Assembly (NCBI GenBank): GCA_027579435.1
Contig: JANBPK010000094.1
Span: forward strand, 1-21,930
From: Candolleomyces eurysporus
Taxonomy: Eukaryota > Basidiomycota > Agaricomycetes > Agaricales > Psathyrellaceae
Reading direction: 5' to 3'
Length of the DNA stretch: 21,930 nt
Shown: in pieces, positions 1 to 9,891 of the stretch
Layout of the letters: the number at the start of each line of letters is the position of its first letter
How positions within the stretch are numbered: the first letter of the stretch is position 1
Made by a program: the position numbers and the translations under genes
The notes under the pieces: model-generated
Databases searched by the model: none
What the model was told of the DNA's origin: nothing
Seen by the model: only the letters and a program-made list of their open reading frames with translations

Positions 1-1716
1 GTGCGTGGGTGGGCGGCACCGCTTCTTCCTCACCGCCTTCCCAATGACGCAGGTGCGGACGCTTTCGCAGAGTCAATCATACTGATCCTTCGCAACCAAG
101 TACACAGGATATCGTTGCGCGCTCGCAACCGCGAGATCGTCCAAAATAGCATGGTATTGTGGTCACGGCCTGTCCGGTGTCTTCGGTGCTTGTCCTCAAG
201 CTCAAGCGCGTACCTCGCCCAACTCGGCGTTCATGCAGATCACGCATGACACTAATAACCATCTATATCCCGCTACATAAAGTCCTCCGACTTCGAGTGG
301 ACATAGAGGGAGCGAGTTCCTGCCTCCTTCGAGTCAGCGCTCGCCGTTGTCGATCATATCAAGGCACAAAGACCCTGTTCGAGAGCCCTGTCAAGCAATC
401 CGAGAGCTGTATGACATTTCATTGTGGACGTGACTCTGAACAAATCAAGCAGTACTGATCCTGTTCGATGGCGTCGATGCGCATCGAAGTAAACGGCATA
501 CCCGACCCAAGGACAAATAACAAGGCTCTCGATCCGAGCCAACTCTATCGATCCTAGCAATGTAGTGTTTATCAAAGCTGCTCATACCTCTTTTTAGACA
601 TTCTCGTTGAAGAAGCGGCTCTCTCTCGTTCAGCTACACCGACAGACCAAGGTATATTGGTCCATCACTCAATTGCAATATAATAACTCAACTGCGCACC
701 TCACAGCTTTAACATAATGCAGCTAGCTGCTCGACAAGCAGGGGACCGAGTCACGGTTACGATCATTGATTAAGATGAATACAAACAAAAGTTTGAGCCA
801 CCCATCATAGCAGTTCGGGAGTGCACGGAGGCCTATTTCGCCTACTTTGGCTGGTAATAACACGAGTCAGTGTTCCCTATGACTACTGAATTCCATCCAT
901 AGATCGTATCTTGCTCGTCCCACTCTTTTGTTTTTACTACGCTTCACCTCCCAGCTCCTCGTTGCGAGTCATGAAACACGAATATCATTAATACTACGAA
1001 CCCTTGATACTTGTAGCCAACTCGGGCTAATGGCACAGATCTGTTCACTCGTCGGTCACCGACCACCCCGCCTGCGTATGCACCAAAGCACACCACTCAT
1101 CCAATTCTACATTTCCAAATCAACACCGACCCTAGAATTGGTCAGTGTTCTTATACCCGCAGTAATCAAGCGTCTGACCCTTGTTCTTCGAGCGTCCTTG
1201 GGATGCACACCTTTGAAATTAATCGGGGTGTGGATCTATATAGATGACTCAAAATCTAAATCTTTGGGAAATGTGTTGAGGGAGCTGAAGGCATGAAAGG
1301 GCGGAGGGATCAGCTCGCCCTACGGACCTCAACGACCTAAGCAAACGGGTACGTAGCGGTACCCTCGAGACAATCCTCGAGGCGATCATGTTCTTTCCAG
1401 CCAAACTTATTTGAAGCGGTCCGGTAAGCTGACGACAGCTTACAGGTGATATAAACTCCATCTCCTAGTGACCCGACGGCTGGCAAATAATACTGTCCTC
1501 GAAAAGGTACCAAAACTATTATACAGGAACGGACATTTAGAAGACGAACACGCAATCAGATGTACATGGAGTCGCTGAACACGCTACTGGTTCACTAGCA
1601 AGGAAAGTCGGAGAAGCGCGGCCTGTGGTGTATATAAATACAAATACCGTCCTGGCGTATGTAGCTGGTAGAAATCAGAGCCAGGATGTGTCAATCAACC
1701 AATGCGTAAATATCTT
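1..1716. other. Gene-poor left end; 3' flank of NACHT-1 at its right edge
   Basis: Only short open frames occur here, the longest being 928-1296 (+, 122 codons). It has no recognisable domain, no signal peptide and no convincing splice partners. The right part, roughly 1427-1650, is similar to roughly 7138-7385, the matching flank of the second NACHT gene, so it is probably 3' UTR or flank carried along by the duplication. I see no RNA gene or mobile element in the first 1.3 kb. Confidence 0.5.
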
Positions 1717-3796
1717 TCAATAGGGTCGATATGTTTGCGTCAATAACCCAAAGCGCTCCGGGTGTTCTCGCTCCAATGTTTTCAGAGCTCGAACAACCTG
1801 GTTACGTTCGTCCAAGGTCTTGGTATTGCACAGGAAGGAATGTCTTTCGTGTATCTTGAAAAACGCCCAGAATGAAAAATCAAGCCTTTTCGGCCAGACA
1901 TCCGGAGTTTGGCTCAAAAAGAAGACGAGACTGGCTTCCAACGAAGATACAACATGATCAACAGTCTGTCGAATGAGAGGTTCGCTCTCAAAGTCGCAAT
2001 CTGCGGGAGCAACCGGGTTGAAACTGTCGTTCATGTACCCCATGTGCACAGGATAGCCACCATGAAGGATAGGATCAGTAGAATCTCCATAAACGTGTGC
2101 TTTGATTGAACACGCCAGAAGGTCGATCGACAGTAATCTCTTCAAAAAGTCGGCATATTGAGCAGGGGGTCGTTCAAATTTCTTCATCCCCAAGAAGAGC
2201 ACTGGCCACATGGTTAAAGCAAATCGGCCGTGGTCCTCGTCTGCTTCCCCGTGCGAGGTGATCCGTGACATGGTGCTCAAACATCCGTCTAGAATCCGTG
2301 GGAGTGCCTTCTTTGGGTCAATGGCGAACTCCAAGGACAGACGGGAGTCGGAGAGGAAGTCGGAGAATGAGGAGTGGATGAATGGGGAGAGGCGCTGCCT
2401 GCTTTCGCCAGGGTTTTGTGTACCTGACAGGTGGAGCACCGCATGGAGAGGTCGAATGGACCGAAGTCCCTGCCCCGGGACTCGTCCGGCCAGACGATCC
2501 AGAACAGCCAGGACTCGAAGTAAACAAGCGCCCGCGGAGAAATACAAGCCGCACGCACAAATGTCTTCGAGTACTTCGATTATGAGTGTGCGGTTATTCT
2601 TCGGGCAAGATCGCATGATCTGCCTGTAGAGCTCGTTAAGGGAGGAAAAAGGTGACGAGTGCACCAGGTCACATTTAGGGAAGGGGTAGCCATCAAAGAG
2701 GCTCTGCAGGAGGCTACACGGGTCGCCGTATGGGTCGTCGATATGACGGATAACGGTGGAAGCGTAGAGCATGTGTCCATTTGTCGCCCGAACAAAGTCC
2801 CGAACAACTTTTTCTCCAGGCCACTCGTCCCCTTGGTCTGATGCTCCGCTACCCTGAATGCGCGCCGCGATACGAGATAGCTCCGCCCGAATGTATCTCT
2901 CTGTGTCCTTTAGATGATCCCCGAGGACGTACAGATCCACCACCTCCACAGCGCGCTCAAACGACACGGACTGGATGTGTTGCTTGATCCACGCCTCCGG
3001 CCTGCTGAGAATGAGAAACGAGAGGGGAAGTCGATGGGATTGGAGATTGTGAATGAGGTCGAGGATCCGAATCTGCACCTTTTCCTGGTCTTCAGCGTAC
3101 TGCCTCTCCACCCTATACTCCTGATCCGAGTTTATACATTCGTCAAGGCCGTCCACAATGACCAACCGGTTCGGCATATCTTCCAGATCTCCGAGAGCTT
3201 TGAAGGGTTCGACGATCAGCTTCATGAGTTGGACCTCCAACGCCTTCCTGAGGATCATCGGATTTCGCTTGACGGCATTCTCGATCTGGGGAGCCAGCTC
3301 TGGGATGGACATGGCGAGCTGGTAGGCGATGGTGATAATGAAGCGCGCGGGACTATTGCGCTCGGGGGATGTCCTCCAGAAACAGAACGTAGCTCCAAGG
3401 GGACTGAAATCGAGGCCTTCCACCTCCTCCAACATCTTTGAGATGGTGCCAGCGATGGCAGTCTTGCCGTATCCAGCGGGTGCGTGGACCCACATGATCG
3501 GCTTGCGAGGTCTGGTTTGGAACCCATACCAGTCCTTGATCCGGACGATCACTACCTCGCGAGTTCCAGGGTGGCACAATGGCGGCGGGTATCGCTCGTC
3601 TGAGTCGTGCATCGCTCCTGTAGCAGCGTGTTCGTACAAGAATTGAAGAGCTGTCATCACGAGAGTCCCTTCGTTCAGATTTCTTGTTCTTTTGCAGTGC
3701 ATATTACTTACCGTCGATACCGGATACATAAGTGTTAAACGTTGTGTTCTTTGCTATGATATTCTTCGCGTTCTTGAAGTAGGACACACCCGACAT
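1717..3796 (-). CDS. NACHT-domain NTPase (fungal NLR-like), copy 1
   Basis: Two exons: complement of 3712-3796 and 1717-3650, with a 61-nt GTAAGT..ACAG intron at 3651-3711, giving 672 residues. Exon 1 codes 28 residues beginning MSGVSYFKNAKN; exon 2 joins in phase 1 at ALQFLYEHA. A start inside the intron (MYPVST..., 3729) also opens the frame but lacks this N-terminus and is less likely. Walker A (APAGYGKTA) is at about residues 85-93 and Walker B (LVIVDGLDEC) at about 191-200. A conserved SPFIHSSFSDFL block lies in the C-terminal third and is common in basidiomycete NACHT proteins. No WD40, ankyrin or TPR repeats follow. By family knowledge these are STAND-type ATPases thought to act in self/non-self recognition or regulated cell death; the specific role is unknown. 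It is head-to-head with DUF6533-A and paralogous to the gene at 7414-9526. Confidence 0.88.
3651..3711 (-). other. Intron 1 of NACHT-1
   Basis: On the minus strand the exon ends GACG followed by GTAAGT and the intron ends GATGACAG. Removing it joins GAC-G to CT-CTT in phase 1, as in the second copy. At 61 nt it has the usual basidiomycete length. Confidence 0.8.
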
Positions 3797-4214
3797 GGTG
3801 GTGGTAACTGCAAAGGAGTGATGGCATCGATAAGCGCCCGTTCAAACCATTCAAGGTGTGGCTGCGTCCTAGATGGGTCTTCGGGGTTGCCACTGTGCCA
3901 GCGTCGATTGGGTCGGTGAGTTCGTTTCCCCAAACGTTCAATCTTTATTTATCTCGGTTCCCTTCTTCCAGTTGCCCCTCCGCCGCGGCTCAAGGGTCAA
4001 ACATTCTGGCGCATCATGTGCACAGCCAAGCACTCCGGTTTGCCTTATAGCCGATTACGTCGGCACCAAGGCACGTAGGACATAAATGGGCGCGTCGAAT
4101 GCTACTGATGCTTCAGTTGTTACTTTCTGCCGCGTTCGATTTGCTCTTCTTTGTCCCACCTTGAATTCGCGTGGATTCTCCTTCATGATCTGAACGACAA
4201 TTTCAGGTTGAATG
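3797..4214. promoter_or_regulatory. Divergent intergenic region between NACHT-1 and DUF6533-A
   Basis: About 418 bp separates the two start codons, which point away from each other, so both promoters must lie here. The bases just before the NACHT-1 start (GCAGTTACCACCACC on the minus strand) resemble those before NACHT-2 (GCAGCTACCACAATC). I see no clear TATA box. Short open frames here have no support. Confidence 0.5.
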
Positions 4215-6392
4215 ATGGATGCGGGTCTTATTTCCGTTCTGGGGGTTATGAGGGACGAGGAGTATTCCAAAGGTGCGCACAATCTGGTCACGCCCGAGTG
4301 GACAAACTGACTGACACACCCCTCACGCGGCTTAGCCGCAGCAATTACCTTCCTTATATGCGACTTGTTCTCTACCTTCGACGACGAGGTTCAGTATATC
4401 ACATTCGTTCGCTTTTTTATTCGCATCTTAGTCTGACTTCAACTATCTCGTAGATAAAGTACATCTGGAAGTGCGTTCAACTCAGCAGTCGCTTCGCGCT
4501 CATACGAAACTTGGCTAAATCGCTGCGGCAGAGCTCAATGGTCGTTCGCGAAGTGTCTGTACCTGCTCAGCCGGTACTATGGTCTCGCAGTGCTATGGTG
4601 AGAGATCGGTTCACGCAAAAAACGAGTCTTCACCTAATGACTGAGTTGAAACAGTGGGATATTGATAGGTCGGTCCATTCGGAATGAGCTGAACGCTTGG
4701 GAGACTCACAGGAGCGGGCAGGGTCGCAAATTCAGAACCCATCGGTAGAAGTGGGTCGCTCCTATGATGTACAAATGAATATCCTTGCAAAAATCATTGA
4801 CGATGGACGGCCCTCTTTGCTTAGTTGTGAGTCCAACTAATCCTGTTGATAACTGCAACATTGATCTCAAACCTGCACGCAACCGTTCCAGTTGTCAGAC
4901 ATATCTCCGTGTCGGCGCCTTGTGAGTGCCGATTCCTCTGTGCCTTGCCAGTGCTTTTTTATAACAACTTGAATGTCTTTCAGGGCCGGTACTCGGGTCT
5001 GCATGGTTGTTGTGGATATGATATCCATTCTTCGCGTTCACGCATTATACGCTGGAAGTCGCAGAGGTGTGTCCGAGTCATCGTCCTAATTTCTCTGGAT
5101 CGCACCAACCAATTGATGTGCGTTTTCCAGTCCTGATCTGCCTACTCGTTGTTTTCACGTGTACGTGGGTTTATCAAAGATTTCCAAACTCGATGGTTTC
5201 ACGCATTATAATAGGTGAATTCTCGGTAAGCATCAGTATATATATATCCTTGTTTCATGATTTGACGGAACTTTATAACGTTTTTGCTAGGTGGGTTTCT
5301 ACCTAACACGCGCAGTTCTCAACTTCTCGAAGGATGTANCCCCCCCTCCCATTCCATTTCGACATGGCCCCATGTTTGGGCAAGGTCCCATGGACACCTC
5401 ATAAACCTCGACTACTCGCCTCTTGGTACGTCTATCTTCTCTGAATTTGATGGACGAGCTGAAAGCTACATTTTCGGAACTCGTGCTGACCGTCATTGAT
5501 AGGTTGGTCCCAGTGTCCACAACATGTAAGTCTTGCCCTTGTTCCAACTTCGAGGTAATCACCCAGACGTCCTGGATCGACACATGGTCTTTTTTTTGGA
5601 ATCAGCGATATACTTCCTCATGACCATCTCCAAGCTCAAAGCTTCGGTGACCGATCCATCAGGGAAGGTTCGGTGGGACATTCTACTGAAAGACTGGACC
5701 TACATGCGCCCTTTGATGATAGTGCTCATACTCGACGGCGCATTGACATTTTTTCTGTAAGCATCCATTCGAAGATTTGCTCAGATTGAGGTATGTGGCT
5801 GACCTACATTTCATTGGATTCTCATGAAATGCTAGGGTTATCGGTGAGTGTTCTGCAAGGTGGCCTGAAACAAGAGTTTGATTTAACCTTTGGTACGCTT
5901 CCATACCTTAGTGATTCTAGGCCTATCAGCCTTTTTATCGATCCATGAAGGTGGTAAATACTATTCCCCCAGTTGGCCGTAAGCCGTCCACTACGTTTTC
6001 TTCATTCGGTTCCTCAATCCTGAGCACGTACTCTAGATGGCTATTCGCTGTTCTCTCGTGGTCGGTGAGGTTTTAAAGTAGATCCCATCCAAGCCATCAA
6101 GCTCTTACTGTGCCATTATCCACGGTTGGAATAGGGCTCTCACCTCATCCTGAACCTTCGCCGACAAGGCGATAGAGGAACACCTACTGATATCTGGACG
6201 GTACACCAACGAGGAGGGGCTGGCAGAGGGACAACGTCGACAACGGACCTTCGAGACGAAGAGATGGAGATGCATTTCCGCACTATTTTGACCAACCAGA
6301 TCGACTCCGGACACGAAGATGGGTATGAAGATTCGGTTCGCCGGCCAAGGGAAGATCCGGTAAAGTCTGCACCAGTTCAAGAGAGCGTTTGA
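4215..6392 (+). CDS. DUF6533-family multi-pass membrane protein, copy A
   Basis: Reconstructed by comparison with its paralogue at 9892-12062. Exons: 4215-4272, 4336-4388, 4454-4470, 4532-4597, 4892-4921, 4984-5066, 5131-5160, 5215-5225, 5291-5425, 5503-5525, 5606-5756, 5836-5843, 5912-5978, 6037-6064, 6135-6392. One or two more short exons probably lie in 4598-4891 and are unresolved. Without them the sum is 1017 nt (338 residues) once the N at 5339 is dropped. The N-terminus reads ICDLFSTFDDE, YIWKAQWSF, LYLLSRYYGL, the DUF6533 pattern (YD..LTF..EV..IW...W....LFLLNRY). Further hydrophobic segments include MVVVDMISILRVHALYAG and MIVLILDGALTFFL, then a hydrophilic tail after LILNLRR. An ATG at 4212 could be the start; 4215 aligns with copy B. 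The function of the family is unknown; plasma-membrane location is inference. Confidence 0.82.
5836..5843 (+). other. 8-nt micro-exon of DUF6533-A
   Basis: GGTTATCG lies between a TAG acceptor and a GTGAGT donor. It links CT at the end of the previous exon to TG-ATT-CTA of the next without breaking frame. The paralogue has an 8-nt exon (GTTTGCAG, complement 10437-10444) at the same place. Confidence 0.7.
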
Positions 6393-7413
6393 GAAGATAT
6401 AGAGCAAGGAGAGCCTAAAATAGAGGAAGACGAACAACAGCAGAGACTCTAGTACTTTGAGGGAAGAAGTACGATGGAACATCAGATTTCATGATTCCAA
6501 AACCCTTGAAGAGATTTACGGTCGTTTGCAAAATAAAATGCAGTACTGTTTTTTTTTTCGCGAGCAGGTGTGACCAAGTGATGCGTAATGTCACAGTGGG
6601 CACAGGGTGGGGTCAATTGTTCCAGGTGTTGAATTTGGCTACCCACCGTTGCCGACACCATTTGCTGGCTGCTCGCTTGCCGTCCCTACCCTCCCTGAGG
6701 CAGTGAACCACCATGAGCATGCAAGGCACTCTGGGTTGACGAGTGCCAATATCACGACATTACCCTTAAATTCTGACGAAGAGAGGACGAAATGAGAAAG
6801 TGACATGGAGTACTTTCATCGTTGATTCACAGATAATCGAGGCCGTGGGGAGATTAATAGAGGGATGGAGCAATCTGAAGTCGAAGTTGAAGATGATAGA
6901 GACGAGCAATGTAGATAATACAAACTCGTTTGAACGAAGATAATCCGAGGCAGCTTGGGGCACCTACGCGTAGTGGACGTACCTCGCTTGCCTATGCACC
7001 GAGCGAAGCATTAGATGACCTCACCGCACATCCACCATTACCAGCTGGCTTCGAAAATCGGTCGATGTGCCTGGAGCCGCAGTATCCGAGTCGAGCGTCC
7101 CACCGTCGGCCAATTTCCTCAGTCAAACTCGCTCGACAGTTGGGCACACCGACGACAGGTTACAGGACGACATAAACTCTACCTTTTTTTAAGTGATCCG
7201 AATGTTGGGTTCTCGTTTCCCTTTCGATGAAGAAGATTCTACTGTCCCTTAAAACCACCAAAACAATCGTGCAGGAACGGAAATTGAGGAAGCACGCGAT
7301 CACATACATGTACATGTCGTCGCTAGACTCGCTACCGTGGTACACAATAAGAAAACCTAGATAGGCACGGCCCGTGGGTGCATAAGATATGAAAAATAGC
7401 ACATGTATGATAG
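6393..7413. other. Tail-to-tail spacer between DUF6533-A and NACHT-2
   Basis: About 1 kb after the DUF6533-A stop and before the NACHT-2 stop. The right third (about 7138-7385) matches the 3' flank of NACHT-1 and is probably 3' UTR. An 81-codon open frame at 6930-7175 (+) has a weak WW-like start (PPLPAGFENR) but no second Trp or aromatic core, so I do not call it. I see nothing else. Confidence 0.45.
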
Positions 7414-9526
7414 TCAAACGGTAGCTAAGAATTCTTCAAAATAGTGCTCATATCCTGTCACCAATGCGGCCATGCGCTCTGGGTGGTCTTGCTGTAACGT
7501 CCGCAATGCTTGAACAACTGGGTTACTCTTGTCTACGAGCCAGGAATTTGGCTCTTCCGACTTTCGGTTAGACATCAGAAAATTTTGGACCGCCGTCGTA
7601 AGGCTCGGGGGCAAGGAATCTGGAGTTTGACATAGAAAGTAAACTAGACTGGCTTCAAACGAGGATACAACATGAGCAACGGCCTGTTGTATGAGAGGTT
7701 CGGTCTCAAAGATGTGGACCGCTGATCGGGGTACAAGCAGGTTGGAATGGCCGCTCTTGTACGCATACAGGCCAGGGAATTGGAAAAAGGCAATGTCGTC
7801 AATAGAGTCTTCCACGATATGTGATTTTATTGAGCACGCTAGAAGGTCTATTGGAAGCAATTTCCTCACGAGTTCGGTATATTCGGGAAGGGGTAAATGG
7901 GTAACGTTCGCATAAAGAAAGAGCAGGTTGGGCCACGCTCTCACAGCAAATTGGTGGTGATCTTCGTTTATTTCGCTCTGCGGTGTCATCTTTGACATGC
8001 AGTCTAGACACCCATCCAGGATCCGTTGGAGTCCCCTCCGTAAGTTGATGCCGAACTCCAACGACAGACGGGAGTCGTGAAGGAAGTCGGAGAATGAAGA
8101 ATGGATGAATGGGGAGAGAAAGATTTCTCTATCGTTAGAGTTTCCTGTACCTGACAGGCGGAGCACCGCATGTAGAGATCGAAGGGCTCGGAGCCCCTGC
8201 CCTGGGACTCGTCCAGCTAGACGGTCCAGGATAGCTAGGGCTCGACGGACACCAACTCTCTGACGGAACTGCGATGCGCACGCACAAACATCTTCGAGCA
8301 CTTGAATCATGAGTGGGCGATTGCTCTTAGGGGAAGACTGCATGATATGCATGTAGAGCGCTATGAGCGAAGAGAAAGGTAATGAGTGCGCCAGGTCAAG
8401 ATTATTATAGGCGTAATCATCGAGAATATTCTTCAGGAATTTCCGCGGGTCACCATATGGGTCATCGATATGTCGGATAACGGTGGAAGCGTACAGCATG
8501 TGCCCGTTCGTCCTCCGAACAAAGGTCTGAACCACATTCTCGCCTGGCCACTCCTCATCCCCTTGGTCTGATGTTCCGTCATCCTGAATGCGCGCCGCGA
8601 TGCGAGATAGTTCCGCCCGAATATATGTCTCCGTGTCTTTTACATGATCCCCGAGCGCGTATAGATCCACCGCCTCCACAATGCCCACAAACGACGCGGA
8701 CTGCATATGTTGCTTGATCCACGCCTCCGGCCTGCTGAGAATGAGAAACGAGAGGGGAAGTCGATGGGATTGGAGATTGTGAATGAGGTCGAGGATCCGA
8801 ATCTGGACCCTTTCCTGGTCTTCAACGTGCTGTCTATCCACCGTATACTCCTGATCCGAGTTGATGCATTCGTCGAGGCCGTCAACGATGACCAGCCGGT
8901 TCGGCATATCATCCAGCTCCCCGAGAGCTTTGAATGGCTCAACGATCAGCTTCATGAGCTGAATCTCCAGAGTCTTCCTGAGAATCATCGGGTTTCCCTT
9001 GACGGCATTCTCGATGTGGGGAGTCAGCTCGGGTATCGACATGGCGAGCTGGTAGGCGATGGTGATGATGAACCGTGCGGGGGAGTTTCGCTCGGGAGAC
9101 GTCCTCCAGAAGTGGAACGTGGCTCCGAGAGGACTGAAATAGAGGCCTTCCTCTTCTTCTAGCAGCTTGGAGACGGTCCCAGCGATGGCAGTCTTGCCGT
9201 ATCCCGCAGGGGCGTGCACCCACATGATCCGCTTGTCAGGTCTGGTTTGGAAGCCATACCAATCCTTTATTCTAACGATGACGATCTCCCGAGTTCCAGG
9301 ATGGCACATTGGGGGTGGGTATCGCTCGTCCGAGTCGTGCATGGCTCCTGTGGCAGCGTGCTCGTATAAGAACTGAAGAGCTAGCGTCAAGAACGCCTGT
9401 GAGCGTCAGTCTCCTTGAGTTGTTTACTTGGTTTACTTGCCATTGATACCGTGTAGATGCGTATTGAATGTCGCGTTTTTTTATTGAGAAGTTCTTCGCA
9501 TTCTTGAAGTGGGACACGCTGGACAT
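7414..9526 (-). CDS. NACHT-domain NTPase (fungal NLR-like), copy 2; exon 1 frame disrupted
   Basis: Exon 2 (complement 7414-9380) is intact and begins ALQFLYEHA. Walker A (APAGYGKTA) and Walker B (LVIVDGLDEC) match copy 1, as does the SPFIHSSFSDFL block. Exon 1 (complement 9441-9526) starts MSSVSHFKNAKN and would code the same 28-residue N-terminus as copy 1, but is 86 nt instead of 85. The extra base lies in a run of seven A (T7 on the plus strand at about 9476-9482). The intron (9381-9440, 60 nt) has a GC donor (G/GCAAGT) and a CTAG acceptor. If the extra base is an error the product is 683 aa. If it is real, translation from this ATG fails, and the next Met, 13 codons into exon 2 (TGAMHDSDER), would still keep the whole NTPase core. 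DUF6533-B lies 365 bp upstream on the same strand. Confidence 0.82.
9381..9440 (-). other. GC-AG intron of NACHT-2
   Basis: The donor reads AATG/GCAAGT where copy 1 has GACG/GTAAGT, and the acceptor reads GACGCTAG. The GC donor has otherwise perfect flanking consensus, as is usual for this minor intron class. A CTGAC branch-like site lies before the acceptor. No nearby GT donor gives a workable phase with a normal intron length. Confidence 0.65.
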
Positions 9527-9891
9527 GATTGTGGTAGCTGCTAATGAGAGATTTTGTGTGGCGATGTTACCGAGTCTCACTATCACCGCCAAGCACCGCC
9601 CCTGTAGATCAACATCACAGCAAAGCAGACTCACGCTGACAATTTGGTGTGCATCACGTAGAACACTTGTAAAGCATATTCGCATGATAGCAGCTCATCG
9701 GCACTGGTAGATCGTGAGCACTGTCCGATGGTGGAAACCGAGACTAAAGGCGACGCACCACCGTCAACCCTGTCAACGGTGTGCCTCATTGACGGAAGCT
9801 GCCGCGAGAGTTGTCCTACGCGAAAACCAGGATCACGACATCAGGGAAATAAACTTGAAATTTACTTCTACTAAAATGGTATCAAATAATG
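9527..9891. promoter_or_regulatory. Spacer between DUF6533-B and NACHT-2
   Basis: 365 bp between the DUF6533-B stop and the NACHT-2 start. It must hold the 3' end of one gene and the promoter of the next. No clear TATA box or other element was recognised. Confidence 0.4.

Noticed and set aside
928..1296. 122-codon ORF on the plus strand
   Set aside because: No recognisable family and codon pattern not clearly coding; likely chance in gene-poor DNA.
3651..3729. NACHT-1 start at MYPVST... (3729)
   Set aside because: This reads through a good intron conserved in position with copy 2; the spliced exon 1 codes the conserved FKNAKN motif.
5228..5250. Short TA-rich run (tatatatata)
   Set aside because: It lies in an intron of DUF6533-A and is too short to call a microsatellite of interest.
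6930..7175. 81-codon ORF with a WW-domain-like start (PPLPAGFENR)
   Set aside because: The first Trp is replaced by Phe, and the central aromatic pair and second Trp/Pro are missing; similarity limited to a few residues.
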